The notes: generated by a model not told the origin, from the letters alone. A DNA stretch of 64,000 nt from Candidatus Kuenenia stuttgartensis (GCA_945875585.1 CAMCLK010000024.1:1-64000), one strand, 5' to 3'. Shown: positions 42,963 to 52,827, counted from the first letter of the stretch. Translations and numbers: made by a program.

Positions 42963-43028
42963 GTCAAGCTCCTGAGACAAGTTCCGAAAGTGACATCCAT
43001 TCACTAACGGTTTACGAATCAGGAGCTT

Positions 43029-43056
43029 ACAGTACATTATTGGAGAATATTGTCAA
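43029..43056 (-). promoter_or_regulatory. Promoter of the histone-like gene
   Basis: On the minus strand TTGACA (43056-43051) is followed after 16 bp by TACTGT (43034-43029). The -35 is perfect and the -10 partial. The predicted leader to the ATG at 42962 is about 60 nt. The 214-bp gap between apbE and this gene holds no other feature. Confidence 0.45.
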
Positions 43057-43176
43057 GGTTATTGGTACAAACGAACAAAATCAGCTTGGTCCAATTCAGG
43101 AATCCCAAGTCTGAATGCCGTTTTTTTGGCGTTTCAAAATGATCGTGAAAGATTGCTTAATCTCGAAAAACTGTTG

Positions 43177-44196
43177 TCATTTAGCAGGTTTTGCTTTTGG
43201 AAATCCCGCATCCATCTGGACCTTTCCCGGACCGGAATCCGCCGGTGTTACCACCCGAATGTGTGCTCCTTCCTGCCGGACGATAATGGACAGGGCCTTC
43301 GAAAAAGGCAGTAAAATGCCTGCTTTTGTTAATCTGTCCGCATCGATTCCTTTGGGAGCCACCACGGTTGCTGAAGCTCTGCGTGTTGTTCCTATTCCCG
43401 TGCGAGCATCGACGATGTGGGAATATCGCACGCCATCGATTTCGAGATATTGCTCCAAGTCACCCGACGTTGAAACTGCCTGATTTTTCAAAAACAACGT
43501 TCCCCCTGGCTCCGGGTCGCCGGGAAGAGGAATAATCGCCACTTCCCAATTATTTTTGCCGGGAGGTGCCTCGCCGCATGCAATATCACCTCCCAAAGCC
43601 ACCAACGATCTGGGCATTTCTTCCCTTTTCAGCAGTTCAAGCAGTTCATCGTTGGTGAATCCTTTGGCAATTCCTCCAAGATCGAGTCGCATACCCGGTT
43701 TGGTAAGCTTCACCATTTTTGTGGCCGGTTCAAGTTCCATCATTTGGTAACCCACCAAGGCGCGCGCTGATGCGAGATCTGCGGGATCGGGCATCCGCTT
43801 GCTTTTGCGCGCCAGCCGCCACAGCCTGCTGACTGGGCCAATCGTCACATCGAACGCCCCGTCTGTCATCCGAGATAAATGTTGTGCTGAAGAAAGGACG
43901 GTGAATAGCTCACGGCTCACGGCAACCGGCGGGCCGCCAGCGCGGGCACACAGCCGCATCAATTCGCTGGAATTCTGGTAGTCGCTTAAAATATTGTTGA
44001 GTTCTTCGGCCCTAGCAAAAGCGAGGTCCAGTGCTTTGCGTCCCAAGATTTCTGTGGGCGCGTGTATGACCACACGCAACGTCGTTCCCATGCAACGCCT
44101 AGTTTCCTCCATCCGTTTCAAACCGCTAACTGATGGCTGATCCTGAATTGTGGCTGTTAGGAACATCAAGGCCGCAATGGTATGAATCGAAAGCAT
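43177..44196 (-). CDS. apbE: FAD:protein FMN transferase (ApbE), exported
   Basis: A 339-residue flavin transferase that attaches FMN covalently to a Thr in target proteins such as NqrB, NqrC or RnfG, outside the membrane. The leader LSIHTIAALMFLTATIQ is hydrophobic. Conserved pieces are CMGTTLRV, LGGIAKGF, ALGGDIACGE and HIVDARTGIG (metal-binding region). AGGAG 8 nt upstream supports ATG 44196. No Nqr or Rnf gene is in the window, so its substrate is elsewhere. It is divergent from the FGE-fold gene at 44284. Confidence 0.92.
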   Translation of the reverse strand: MLSIHTIAALMFLTATIQDQPSVSGLKRMEETRRCMGTTLRVVIHAPTEILGRKALDLAFARAEELNNILSDYQNSSELMRLCARAGGPPVAVSRELFTVLSSAQHLSRMTDGAFDVTIGPVSRLWRLARKSKRMPDPADLASARALVGYQMMELEPATKMVKLTKPGMRLDLGGIAKGFTNDELLELLKREEMPRSLVALGGDIACGEAPPGKNNWEVAIIPLPGDPEPGGTLFLKNQAVSTSGDLEQYLEIDGVRYSHIVDARTGIGTTRRASATVVAPKGIDADRLTKAGILLPFSKALSIIVRQEGAHIRVVTPADSGPGKVQMDAGFPKAKPAK

Positions 44197-44283
44197 GGAA
44201 AACTCTCCTGATCAACTGGCGCACACTATTTCAATAGTGTATCTTCCGGTTTCTTGCTTTGACGTTGGTTTGGAAGGATACAT

Positions 44284-45288
44284 ATGCGCCGGATTTGCCT
44301 GATCCTGCCTCTAGCTGTTGCTTCGCTGGTTGCCTGGGTACTACACCCGGAAACGATCTCTGCCCAAGCACCTCAAGGTGCCTCCTATAAGGAAACACTG
44401 CCAGGTTCGAAGGTTTCCTTCGATATGCAGGCCATTCCTGGTGGCACGTTTCTGATGGGAACCCCCGAGGGGGAAGCTGGCCGTGCAGCCGATGAAGGCC
44501 CTCAGCACGAAGTGGAACTCAAACCATTTTGGATGGGTAAGTGCGAAGTCACGTGGGATGAATTCGACGTTTATTGGAAATCCGAAGATCAGCCCAACGC
44601 CCGCAAAGATGAACCGGCTGCCAGCAAGGCAGACGCAATTACTCGTCCAACGCCTGCCTACGCCGACGAAACGTTTGGCCATGGTCGCGACGGAAACCCG
44701 GTGATCTGCATCACGCACCACACCGCCATGGAATATTGCCGGTGGCTTTCCCGCAAAACGGGCAAATGGTATCGGTTGCCCACTGAAGCCGAATGGGAAT
44801 ATGCCTGCCGCGCTGGCACGAAAACCGCTTACAGTTTTGGCAACGATCCAGCCACGGTTGGTGATTACGGCTGGTTTGCGGACAACTCCGAAGAACTGGC
44901 CAAGAAGGTCGGCCAGAAAAAACCCAACCCATGGGGCCTGCACGACATGCACGGCAACGTGATGGAATGGTGTGTGGATCATTATGAAAAGGATGCGTAC
45001 GCGCGCTTTGCCATAAACAAGCTTTCGGTGCGCCCTGTGGTGATGCCTTCTGAAAAGCGGTTTTCCCATGCTGCCCGTGGTGGTTCTTGGGCCGACAAGC
45101 CCGTCAGCTTGCGCAGTGGCGCACGCCGTGGATCAGATAAGTCTTGGATTCGCCTCGATCCACAGCGCCCCCAGAGCATCTGGTGGTTGACCTCCGCCGA
45201 GTTTGTCGGGTTCCGCGTGGTGCGCCCGCTCGAGGAGCAGACCGAACTGGTTGGCCTTCGTTCGAAGGTGACCAAGCAAAGCCCCTGA
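44284..45288 (+). CDS. SUMF1/FGE-fold secreted protein lacking the FGE catalytic cysteines
   Basis: A 334-residue exported protein with a signal peptide (ICLILPLAVASLVAWVL). It then shows the formylglycine-generating-enzyme-type fold: FDMQAIPGGTFLMGTP, MGKCEVTWDEFDVYW, RLPTEAEWEYACRAG, DMHGNVMEWCVD and ARGGSWADKP. In true FGE the C-terminal segment after RGGS carries the copper-binding active-site cysteines. Here that stretch (WADKPVSLRSGARRG) has none. It therefore probably does not activate sulfatases and is better seen as a C-type-lectin-like or other FGE-sulfatase-domain protein. It begins the long plus-strand block. Confidence 0.88.
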   Translation: MRRICLILPLAVASLVAWVLHPETISAQAPQGASYKETLPGSKVSFDMQAIPGGTFLMGTPEGEAGRAADEGPQHEVELKPFWMGKCEVTWDEFDVYWKSEDQPNARKDEPAASKADAITRPTPAYADETFGHGRDGNPVICITHHTAMEYCRWLSRKTGKWYRLPTEAEWEYACRAGTKTAYSFGNDPATVGDYGWFADNSEELAKKVGQKKPNPWGLHDMHGNVMEWCVDHYEKDAYARFAINKLSVRPVVMPSEKRFSHAARGGSWADKPVSLRSGARRGSDKSWIRLDPQRPQSIWWLTSAEFVGFRVVRPLEEQTELVGLRSKVTKQSP

Positions 45289-45327
45289 TTCCTTTCCCCC
45301 TTGTTCTTTAACCAGGAGATCCCTCCC

Positions 45328-46629
45328 ATGGCACGTTCAGGCTCATTGAATCGCCGTTCCGTTTTAAAGACAGGCGCGGCAGCAGCAGCGTTATCCGCTC
45401 TGCCTGCTTCGCTCTACGCCACCGCCAGCGAAAAGCCGATTCGCGTAGGTCTGGTTGGTTGCGGCGGTCGTGGTACCGGCGCCGCTCACAACGTACTTCA
45501 TGCTGCTCCTAACGTGACCGTTGTTGCAGTGGGCGATGCTTTTGAAGGTCAGGCCAAAGGCTGCCAAAGCCGCCTCAACGACATTGCCAAGAACGATGCC
45601 AAGGTCAAGGAACTGGGCAACAAGGTCAACCTTCCCGATGGCAGCGTGTTCTGGGGACTCGACGCCTACAAGAAGGTGATCAATCATCCAGATGTCGATT
45701 ATGTTATTTTGGCCACCCCGCCCGGTTTCCGTCCGCTCCACATCACCGAAGCGGTCAACGCCGGCAAGAACGTGTTCACCGAAAAGCCTGTGGGCGTCGA
45801 TGGACCCGGTATCCGCGCTGTGCTGAAGGCTTTTGAAGTGGCCAACGAAAAGAAGCTGGGCACCGCTGCTGGCACGCAGCGCCGTCACCAGAAGGCCTAC
45901 ATCGAAACCATCAAGCAGATCCACGACGGCGCCATTGGCGAGCTCGTCACCGGCCGGGTTTATTGGAACCAGGGTATTCTTTGGAGCCGTCCTCGCAAGG
46001 AAGGCATGACCGATCTTCAGTACCAGATGTGGAACTGGTACAACTATTCATGGATCTGCGGCGACCATATCGTCGAGCAGCACGTGCACAACCTCGACGT
46101 GCTCAACTGGTGCTTCCGCGAACACCCCAAGGCCGTTGTCGCCATGGGTGGACGCAGCCGCAACAAGCCTGAATATGGGCACATTTTCGACTTCTTCTCG
46201 GCGCAGATCGAGTACTCCGGCGACCGTCATTGCATTTCAATGGCTCGCCAGATCTCCAACTGCTGGAACTCGGTTACCGAGTACGTTTCTGGCACCAAGG
46301 GCAACTCGCACGTGGGTGGTTTCACTATCAACGGCAAGCCCGCTCTCGACCGCGCCGCGGTCCGCAATGCGTCCGACCCATATGTTCAGGAGCACACCGA
46401 CCTGATCGAGTCGATCCGTAAGGGACAGCCTATCAATGAGCTGAAGACTGTTGCTGAATCAACCTTGACGGCCATTATGGTGCGTGAGTCGGCTTACACC
46501 GGACAGCGAATCACTTGGGAACAAGCTTTGGCTTCCAACAAAGTTTATCTCGATGTGGCCAATCTTTCTGATAACATGGTATTGCCCGAGTGGAAGGTTG
46601 CGGTGCCTGGCACCACGCAGCTTTCCTGA
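45328..46629 (+). CDS. Gfo/Idh/MocA-family oxidoreductase with Tat leader
   Basis: A 433-residue NAD(P)-linked sugar oxidoreductase. A twin-arginine leader (LNRRSVLKTGAAAAAL) directs it across the membrane folded with cofactor, as is common in planctomycetes. The Rossmann fold follows (RVGLVGCGGRGTG), then EKPVGVDGPG with the catalytic-type Lys, and GDHIVEQHVHNLDVLNW in the C-terminal domain. AGGAG precedes ATG 45328. The substrate is unknown, but periplasmic members act on sugars or glycosides. A strong terminator hairpin follows, so the PSD1 gene probably has its own promoter. Confidence 0.92.
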   Translation: MARSGSLNRRSVLKTGAAAAALSALPASLYATASEKPIRVGLVGCGGRGTGAAHNVLHAAPNVTVVAVGDAFEGQAKGCQSRLNDIAKNDAKVKELGNKVNLPDGSVFWGLDAYKKVINHPDVDYVILATPPGFRPLHITEAVNAGKNVFTEKPVGVDGPGIRAVLKAFEVANEKKLGTAAGTQRRHQKAYIETIKQIHDGAIGELVTGRVYWNQGILWSRPRKEGMTDLQYQMWNWYNYSWICGDHIVEQHVHNLDVLNWCFREHPKAVVAMGGRSRNKPEYGHIFDFFSAQIEYSGDRHCISMARQISNCWNSVTEYVSGTKGNSHVGGFTINGKPALDRAAVRNASDPYVQEHTDLIESIRKGQPINELKTVAESTLTAIMVRESAYTGQRITWEQALASNKVYLDVANLSDNMVLPEWKVAVPGTTQLS

Positions 46630-46645
46630 CAACTCTCTCCCGGCA

Positions 46646-46679
46646 GGCCCCCGGTAACCTTTAATGGTTACCGGGGGCC
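46646..46679 (+). terminator. 14-bp-stem hairpin after the oxidoreductase
   Basis: A perfect stem (GGCCCCCGGTAACC / GGTTACCGGGGGCC) closes a 6-nt loop, starting 17 bp after the oxidoreductase stop. No U-tract follows, but the stem is very stable. Confidence 0.7.
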
Positions 46680-46760
46680 GCGCCATTTCTGCAGAAGTAC
46701 CCAATACATTGTTCCCGATGCCGTCCATTCCCCAGACTCGTACCGAGAATTTTCAAAATC

Positions 46761-46789
46761 TTGACCGGGCATTACATATGCCCGATACT
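46761..46789 (+). promoter_or_regulatory. Promoter with internal operator for the PSD1-sulfatase-sugar acid operon
   Basis: TTGACC (46761-46766), 17 bp, then GATACT (46784-46789) resembles a sigma-70 promoter 26 bp before the ATG at 46816. The spacer contains the inverted repeat CGGGCAT-N5-ATGCCCG (46766-46772 and 46778-46784), an apparent binding site for a dimeric regulator that would block the polymerase. Confidence 0.4.
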
Positions 46790-46815
46790 GGCAACTCCCC
46801 CTGCGAGATGATGCC

Positions 46816-49800
46816 ATGCCACCTATTGCCCTCGCGCTGCTTGCTCTTTTGCCGGGAGTTGATTATCTCACCGAAGTGAAACCGCTCATGGCGACGCGGT
46901 GCGTTGCGTGCCATGGTGCTTTGCAGCAGAAGGGCGGCCTGCGCCTCGATACGGTAGCCCGTATGCGCATTGGTGGCGATTCCGGCCCTGCTATTGTTGC
47001 TGGCAAGCCTTCAGAAAGCCCGCTGTGGCAACGGGTCGCCGGCCATGGTGCAGGCCGCCGCATGCCTCCCAAAGGCGAAGGCGAAGATGTGAATCTGGCT
47101 GAACAGATGCGTCTGTCGGAGTGGATTGCGGCAGGCGCGCCTGCGCCTTCCAAAGAAACCGAGGACCCCGATCCTCGCGACCACTGGGCTTTCCGCAAAC
47201 CCAAGCGCGCCACGCCCGCCGAAGCAACCGCCAACCCTATCGACGCTTGGATCGCGAAACGGTGGAAGGAGCAAGGACTCGTTCCCCGTCCTCAGGCGGA
47301 TCGACTAACACTGTTGCGGCGACTGTATCTCGACCTGACTGGCTTGCCCCCAAGCATGACCGACATCGAGCGATTTCTTGCTGACAACGCTCCGGATGCA
47401 ACAAGCCGCGAAGTGGAAAAGCTGCTGGCCAGTCCTGCTCATGCTGAACGCTGGGCCCGCCATTTCATGGATATTTGGCGTTACAGCGACTGGTGGGGGT
47501 TGGGTGCCGAAGTTCGCAACAGCCAGAAAAATATCTGGCATTGGCGCGACTGGATCATTGAGTCGGTGGAAAAGAATGTCCCCTACGATGAAATGGTGCG
47601 CCAGATGCTGGCTGCCGACGAGCTTTATCCCTCCGATGCTTCAAAATTGCGCGCTACCGGATTTCTAGCCCGTCAGTATTTTCTGTTCAACCGCACCACA
47701 TGGATGGATGAGACGGTTGAACACACATCCAAGGCGTTTCTGGGCCTGACAGCCAATTGCGCCAAGTGCCACGATCACAAATATGACCCGATCCGAGCCG
47801 ACGACTATTACCGCCTGCGTGCCGTATTTGAACCGTACCAAGTCCGCTACGATGTCCCTTCGGGCACAACGGATCCCATGGCTGGTTTCCCTCGTGTTTT
47901 CGATTGTAACCTCAACGCGGTCACGCACAAACACATCCGTGGCGACGAGTCGCGGCCCGACACACGTCGGGCCATGGATGCGGGCCCTCCGGTGTTTTTG
48001 AATTTTGCCAAGGTCGAAGGGAAACCTGTTGCGTTGCCCGCGGAAGCGCATGCCCCTGAAACCCGGGCGGACGTTTTGGAAGCATATTTGAAAGAGGCCG
48101 AGGTAGCCCTCGTGGCTGCCCGCAAGGTTGCTTCGGAAGCGGAGGCCCAAGTGGCCCATTCTCGCAAGCAACCTTCTGCGACTTCAAGTGAAGCGGCCAA
48201 GCCACTGCTGGTGGAGCCATTCGACAATTTGGATTCGGCACGCTGGAAGCCGATGGGGGCTGGCATGTGGAAACCACTGGGGCAAGCCTTGGCCCAGACT
48301 GCCAAAATTGATGGCCGGGCTTGGTTGCGCTTGGCTAACCCCATACCCGCCGATTTTGAAGCAGTGCTCCGTTTCCGTATCACCGGCGGCGAACCGTATC
48401 GGTCGGTTGGAATTTCGTTTGATGCGGCCGAAGGCCGAGACACCATGGTGTACATGAGTGCCAACACCGGTGAACCGAAGCTGCAGATCGCTTGGCAGCG
48501 CAATGGCCAGTATGTCTACCCCAACGAAACCAAACAGCAGCGCGCGGTGCCTCTTAATACGCCCATCGAACTTAAGATTCGCGTTGCCGGAAAATCGGTA
48601 GAAGCGCTGGTAGACGGCAAGCCGGGTGCAAGTGCCACGCTGCCAGACCGCCAAGCAGGGGCGCTAGAGCTGGTGACCTTCACAGCAACAGCGGAATTCG
48701 ACCATTTTGAGATTCGCCCATTACCAGTTGGTTACAGCCCTGCCGGGAAATCTTCTGGCCGCATGACGTTGGCACAGGCAGAAGCCAATCAGAAATGGGC
48801 CCACGCCGAAGTGGCGGCCCGCGAGGCGGAACCAGCCACATTGCAGGCGCGTTTTCAAGCGCGCTTGCAGGAAGTGAAGGGCACCGCTGCTCAGGCCCAA
48901 TCGGCAGCGCGCGAAGCCTCTCGGTTGGAAAGCCTGCTCGCCGTCATCAAGGCGCGGGCAGCGTTGGCCAAAGCCAGCCGCGATGTGGCGGTCGATGGTG
49001 ATTCGAAGAAACCAGCAGTAGATGCAGCCGTCAAGGCGCTTGCTGCTGCCGAAAAAGCATCTGCATCGCCCGGAGTCGGCTACACAAGGCTTGTTGCCTC
49101 CAGTAAGTCGCCTGAATCGAATATGGAGAAGCCAGAGTCGCGGGCTAAGCCGTTTCCGGCTACCAGCACAGGAAGGCGTTCCGCCCTGGCCCAATGGATT
49201 ACTCACAAGGACAATCCCCTCGCGGCCCGCGTGATTGTCAATCACATCTGGAACCGCCATTTCGGCCAGCCGTTGGTTCCTACTGTTTTCGATTACGGCC
49301 GCAAGGGAACCCCTCCCACGCACCCGGAACTGCTCGACACGCTTGCGGTGGAATTGATGGAGCACGGCTGGGACCTGCGTTATTTGCACCGCCTCATTGT
49401 TACCTCGCGAGCCTATCAGCTTGACTCATCCACTTTGCAGCCTGTTGAACAACAAAAAGATCCCGAGAACAAATCGCTGTGGCGATTTCCGTCGCGGCGA
49501 CTGGAATCGCAGGTGGTACGTGATGCCCTGCTGGTGCTTGCCAATAAGCTCGACACCACCCGGGGTGGCGCTTCCATACCCGTCAATGACGAGGCTTCCA
49601 GGCGTAGATCGCTTTATTTTGTGCATTCGCACAACGACCACAACCGCTTTCTGGCCCAGTTCGACGATGCCGGTGTGCAGGAATGTTACCGCCGTTCCGA
49701 AAGTATTGTGCCCCAGCAATCGCTGGCGCTTATTCATGGCAAACTGGCGTCTGAAACGTCTGAAACTGTGCGGCAGTTGCTAGACCCGGCTGGTACTGTT

Positions 49801-49968
49801 CCCCGAGATGTTTTCATCCGTAGTGCATTCAAACTCATGCTGGCGCGGTCACCCTCGCCTGTTGAACTGGATCTCTGTAATTCCGAGCTGGCTGAAGACA
49901 ACTCCAGGGCCCGGGCAGGTCTGGTGCTGGCATTGGTCAACCATCACGATTTCATCACCGTCCGCTAG
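46816..49968 (+). CDS. PSD1/DUF1549-DUF1553 planctomycete cytochrome c-type protein with LamG-like insert
   Basis: A 1050-residue secreted protein of the planctomycete-specific PSD1 class. The heme-binding PSCyt1 motif CVACH is at residues 29-33, after a short hydrophobic start. PSCyt2/DUF1549 follows (FRKPK, then DLTGLPPS and ARHFMDIWRY), with a second heme-like CAKCHDHKYDP near 316. Residues about 470-640 hold a concanavalin/LamG-type beta domain (WKPMGAGMW to FDHFEIRPLP). An Ala/Glu-rich coiled segment and DUF1553 (NHIWNRHFGQPLVPT onward) end the protein. The biochemical role of the family is not established. These proteins are usually paired with DUF1501 proteins, as here. Confidence 0.9.
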   Translation: MPPIALALLALLPGVDYLTEVKPLMATRCVACHGALQQKGGLRLDTVARMRIGGDSGPAIVAGKPSESPLWQRVAGHGAGRRMPPKGEGEDVNLAEQMRLSEWIAAGAPAPSKETEDPDPRDHWAFRKPKRATPAEATANPIDAWIAKRWKEQGLVPRPQADRLTLLRRLYLDLTGLPPSMTDIERFLADNAPDATSREVEKLLASPAHAERWARHFMDIWRYSDWWGLGAEVRNSQKNIWHWRDWIIESVEKNVPYDEMVRQMLAADELYPSDASKLRATGFLARQYFLFNRTTWMDETVEHTSKAFLGLTANCAKCHDHKYDPIRADDYYRLRAVFEPYQVRYDVPSGTTDPMAGFPRVFDCNLNAVTHKHIRGDESRPDTRRAMDAGPPVFLNFAKVEGKPVALPAEAHAPETRADVLEAYLKEAEVALVAARKVASEAEAQVAHSRKQPSATSSEAAKPLLVEPFDNLDSARWKPMGAGMWKPLGQALAQTAKIDGRAWLRLANPIPADFEAVLRFRITGGEPYRSVGISFDAAEGRDTMVYMSANTGEPKLQIAWQRNGQYVYPNETKQQRAVPLNTPIELKIRVAGKSVEALVDGKPGASATLPDRQAGALELVTFTATAEFDHFEIRPLPVGYSPAGKSSGRMTLAQAEANQKWAHAEVAAREAEPATLQARFQARLQEVKGTAAQAQSAAREASRLESLLAVIKARAALAKASRDVAVDGDSKKPAVDAAVKALAAAEKASASPGVGYTRLVASSKSPESNMEKPESRAKPFPATSTGRRSALAQWITHKDNPLAARVIVNHIWNRHFGQPLVPTVFDYGRKGTPPTHPELLDTLAVELMEHGWDLRYLHRLIVTSRAYQLDSSTLQPVEQQKDPENKSLWRFPSRRLESQVVRDALLVLANKLDTTRGGASIPVNDEASRRRSLYFVHSHNDHNRFLAQFDDAGVQECYRRSESIVPQQSLALIHGKLASETSETVRQLLDPAGTVPRDVFIRSAFKLMLARSPSPVELDLCNSELAEDNSRARAGLVLALVNHHDFITVR

Positions 49969-49980
49969 GAGGAAATGCCC

Positions 49981-51414
49981 ATGTTTGGCATCAACAACAG
50001 GCGCGACTTCCTTGGCCGCAATGCTCTGGCTCCCATGGCACTGGCTTCGCTTTTGGCCGATGGTGCCCATTCCGGCGCCTCCACCGGCGTGTGGGTGCCT
50101 CCCGATGGCCGACCTCATGCTGCGCCTAAGGCTAAATCGGTCATCTGGCTGTTCATGAACGGGGGTGTTAGTCACCTTGAAACCTTCGACCCCAAGCCAG
50201 AACTCGACAAATATGCTGGCAAAACCATCGCAGCCACACCCCACAAGGATGTGCAGAATCCAGAAAAGCTGAAGCTGGCGCGGGTAACCGTGGTCAACGA
50301 CGCCAATGGCCAGCAACGCAATGTGCTGTTTGGCACCCAGACAAAATTTCAGCCACGCGGCAAATCGGGCATTCCCGTTTCTGATTTCTTGCCGCACATG
50401 GGCGCCATGGTCGATGAAATGGCCATTGTCCGCTCAATGGTCACCACCGACGACAACCATGGGGCCCAGACCCAGTTTCACTCGGGTCGGCACATGCTGG
50501 ATGGTGAGTTCCCAACCTTGGGCGCATGGGTTCATTACGGACTTGGCAGTCTCAATGCCAACCTCCCCCAGTTCATATCGATGGGAACGCGCGAATACTG
50601 GAACCGTAAGGATGGCCATTACCTCGGGCCTGCTCACGATGCCGTGCCCCTGCGCGTGGACCCTGCCAACCCTCTCGACTACGGCAAGCCTGAGATGGCG
50701 AGTATCGATACCGACCGCTCCTTCCGGTTGGCCAATAGGCTGAACCGCCTGCGCCAAGAGGCTGAGCCCACCGATCCGGTACTAGATGCCCGGCTAAAGT
50801 CTTATGAACTGGCCTACCGCATGCAACGGGCTCTGCCCGAAGCCATCGATTTCTCAAAAGAAACACAGCAAACACAGCAGATGTACGGTCTCGACCGGCC
50901 AGTAACCCGTGATTTTGGAATGCAGCTACTGGCATCGAGGAGGCTGGTGGAACGCGGTGTGCGCTTTATCCAGATTCAGCATGGAGGGGGCGGCGCTGGT
51001 GCTTGGGATGCCCATGGCGATTTGCGTGGCAATCATACCGCCAACTGCGCCAAAGTCGATCTACCCATCGCTGGCCTTCTGGCAGACTTAAAACGCCGGG
51101 GCTTGCTTGATCAGACGCTCGTTGTTTTTGCGACAGAGTTCGGCCGTACTCCTGGAACCCAAGGCAGCAACGGCCGCGATCATCACATTTTTGGTTTTTC
51201 GGTGGCCATGGCTGGTGGCGGTGTGAAGGGTGGGGTGGTGCATGGCGCCACCGACGCGGTTGGGTTCCATGCGGTGGAAGACCGGCACTATGTGACAGAT
51301 GTTCATGCGACCATCCTCCATCTGATGGGGCTCGATTCGCGGAGGCTTGAACTGCCCGAGCGGAAGCGACTGGAAATAGACCATGGCAACGTGATCCGTC
51401 CCATTCTTGCCTGA
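49981..51414 (+). CDS. DUF1501 domain-containing protein
   Basis: A 477-residue DUF1501 protein, 12 bp after the PSD1 stop. The start [21 protein letters not shown] is a Tat-type leader. Two ATGs, at 49975 and 49981, are possible. The second has the better 8-nt spacing to AGGAGG. Its fold is related to alkaline phosphatase/sulfatase-type enzymes: [52 protein letters not shown] and [20 protein letters not shown] with metal-type Asp/His residues. Function unproven. Always near PSD1 genes in planctomycetes. Confidence 0.92.
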   Translation: MFGINNRRDFLGRNALAPMALASLLADGAHSGASTGVWVPPDGRPHAAPKAKSVIWLFMNGGVSHLETFDPKPELDKYAGKTIAATPHKDVQNPEKLKLARVTVVNDANGQQRNVLFGTQTKFQPRGKSGIPVSDFLPHMGAMVDEMAIVRSMVTTDDNHGAQTQFHSGRHMLDGEFPTLGAWVHYGLGSLNANLPQFISMGTREYWNRKDGHYLGPAHDAVPLRVDPANPLDYGKPEMASIDTDRSFRLANRLNRLRQEAEPTDPVLDARLKSYELAYRMQRALPEAIDFSKETQQTQQMYGLDRPVTRDFGMQLLASRRLVERGVRFIQIQHGGGGAGAWDAHGDLRGNHTANCAKVDLPIAGLLADLKRRGLLDQTLVVFATEFGRTPGTQGSNGRDHHIFGFSVAMAGGGVKGGVVHGATDAVGFHAVEDRHYVTDVHATILHLMGLDSRRLELPERKRLEIDHGNVIRPILA

Positions 51415-51432
51415 TAGAACTGGAGAGTCGAT

Positions 51433-52803
51433 ATGTCCGTGTTTCTCGCGTTGTGTACTCTCTTGTCCCCGGCCGCCGAGAGGCCTAATGTTTTGCTCAT
51501 CATGGCGGACGACCTCAACTGCAGGCTGGGTTGCTATGGCGACTCGCAGGTAAAATCGCCCAATATCGATCGTCTTGCGCATGAAGGCGTGCGCTTTGAT
51601 CGTGCTTACTGTCAGTTCCCGCTGTGCAGTCCAAGCCGGTCATCGTTCTTGACAGGCCGTCGCCCCGATGCCACAGGTGTGCAAACCAATCCTGGCAATA
51701 CCGAACATCCGCATTTTCGCGATAAACTTCCAGACGCTGTTTCCATGCCTGAATTGTTCCGCAAGAATGGCTATGCCGTGGCCCGCGTGGGCAAGCTTTA
51801 TCACTACAACGTTCCCAATGGCATTGGCACCTCAGGCCTAGACGATGCGCGTTCATGGGGCAAAGTGTTCAATCCCAAAGGCCGCGACAGGGACGATGAA
51901 TCCCAGATTTTCACATTAGCCAAAGGGCAGTTTGGCGCCACGCTCAGTTGGTTGGCTGCCGATGGCACCGATGCTGAGCAGACAGACGGCATTGCATCGC
52001 GCCATGCCATTGGCCTGCTTGAGGAATACAAGGATAAGCCTTTCTTTTTGGCTGTGGGATTTTACAGGCCGCATACGCCTTATGTGGCGCCTAAAAAATA
52101 TTTTGATATGTACCCGGCATCTTCGATCAAGTTGCCTGTCATTCCAGAAGGGCACGACGCCGGGGTTCCAGTGCCGGCCATTGCCAACCGTAAGCGGGAA
52201 GAATCGGCCCTGACCGACGATGTGCGCCGTCAGGCAATTCAGGCCTATTTGGCCAGCACCAGTTTCATGGATGCGCGCGTGGGTGAACTCCTCGAAGCCC
52301 TTGACAGGCTTGACCTTACTAAAAAGACAATCGTTGTCTTTGTTTCCGACCATGGCTACCATTTGGGCGAACATAATCTGTGGCAGAAAATGAGCCTGTT
52401 CGACGGAGTTGCGCGTGTGCCGCTCATTATCCGTGCTCCCGGCAATAAAGGCGCAGGCAAAGCCAGTCCCCGAACGGTGGAGATGATCGATGTGTATCCG
52501 ACTTTGGCCGATTATTGTGGACTGAAAGCTCCTGCGGAGCTCGACGGGTTGTCGCTGAAATCTTTTCTCGACAATCCGATGGCGCCGCGCGACCGCCCCG
52601 CCATTACCCAGGTGCGACGCCCCATGGCTGATGGCCGATCGGTGCGCACCGAGCAATTCCGTTACACGGAGTGGAACAAAGGCGCCAAGGGCCGGCAACT
52701 ATACGACCTGAACGCCGATCCCCTGGAATTCAAAAACTTGGCCGCTGATCCGGCACATGCCGCAACCGTTGCAACCATGTCGAAACTGCTCCAGATTCGG
52801 TGA
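51433..52803 (+). CDS. Sulfatase (type I formylglycine-dependent, iduronate-2-sulfatase-like)
   Basis: A 456-residue secreted sulfatase with a short leader. Metal ligands Asp26 and Asp27 are in LLIMADDLN. The maturation motif is Cys65-Ser-Pro-Ser-Arg69 in PLCSPSRSSFLTGR, where Cys65 is oxidised to formylglycine. FVSDHGYHLGEHNLWQK is the C-terminal metal site. The pattern LPDAVSMPELFRKNGY resembles iduronate- and choline-sulfatase-like members. It hydrolyses a sulfate ester of a sugar. Its maturase must be encoded elsewhere, since the FGE-fold protein upstream lacks the needed cysteines. GGAG precedes ATG 51433. Confidence 0.94.
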   Translation: MSVFLALCTLLSPAAERPNVLLIMADDLNCRLGCYGDSQVKSPNIDRLAHEGVRFDRAYCQFPLCSPSRSSFLTGRRPDATGVQTNPGNTEHPHFRDKLPDAVSMPELFRKNGYAVARVGKLYHYNVPNGIGTSGLDDARSWGKVFNPKGRDRDDESQIFTLAKGQFGATLSWLAADGTDAEQTDGIASRHAIGLLEEYKDKPFFLAVGFYRPHTPYVAPKKYFDMYPASSIKLPVIPEGHDAGVPVPAIANRKREESALTDDVRRQAIQAYLASTSFMDARVGELLEALDRLDLTKKTIVVFVSDHGYHLGEHNLWQKMSLFDGVARVPLIIRAPGNKGAGKASPRTVEMIDVYPTLADYCGLKAPAELDGLSLKSFLDNPMAPRDRPAITQVRRPMADGRSVRTEQFRYTEWNKGAKGRQLYDLNADPLEFKNLAADPAHAATVATMSKLLQIR

Positions 52804-52827
52804 AAGTCTTTTCAGGGAGATTTGGCA

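Noticed and set aside
44284-45288. True formylglycine-generating enzyme for the nearby sulfatase
   Set aside because: The C-terminal catalytic cysteine pair is missing in the segment after RGGS.
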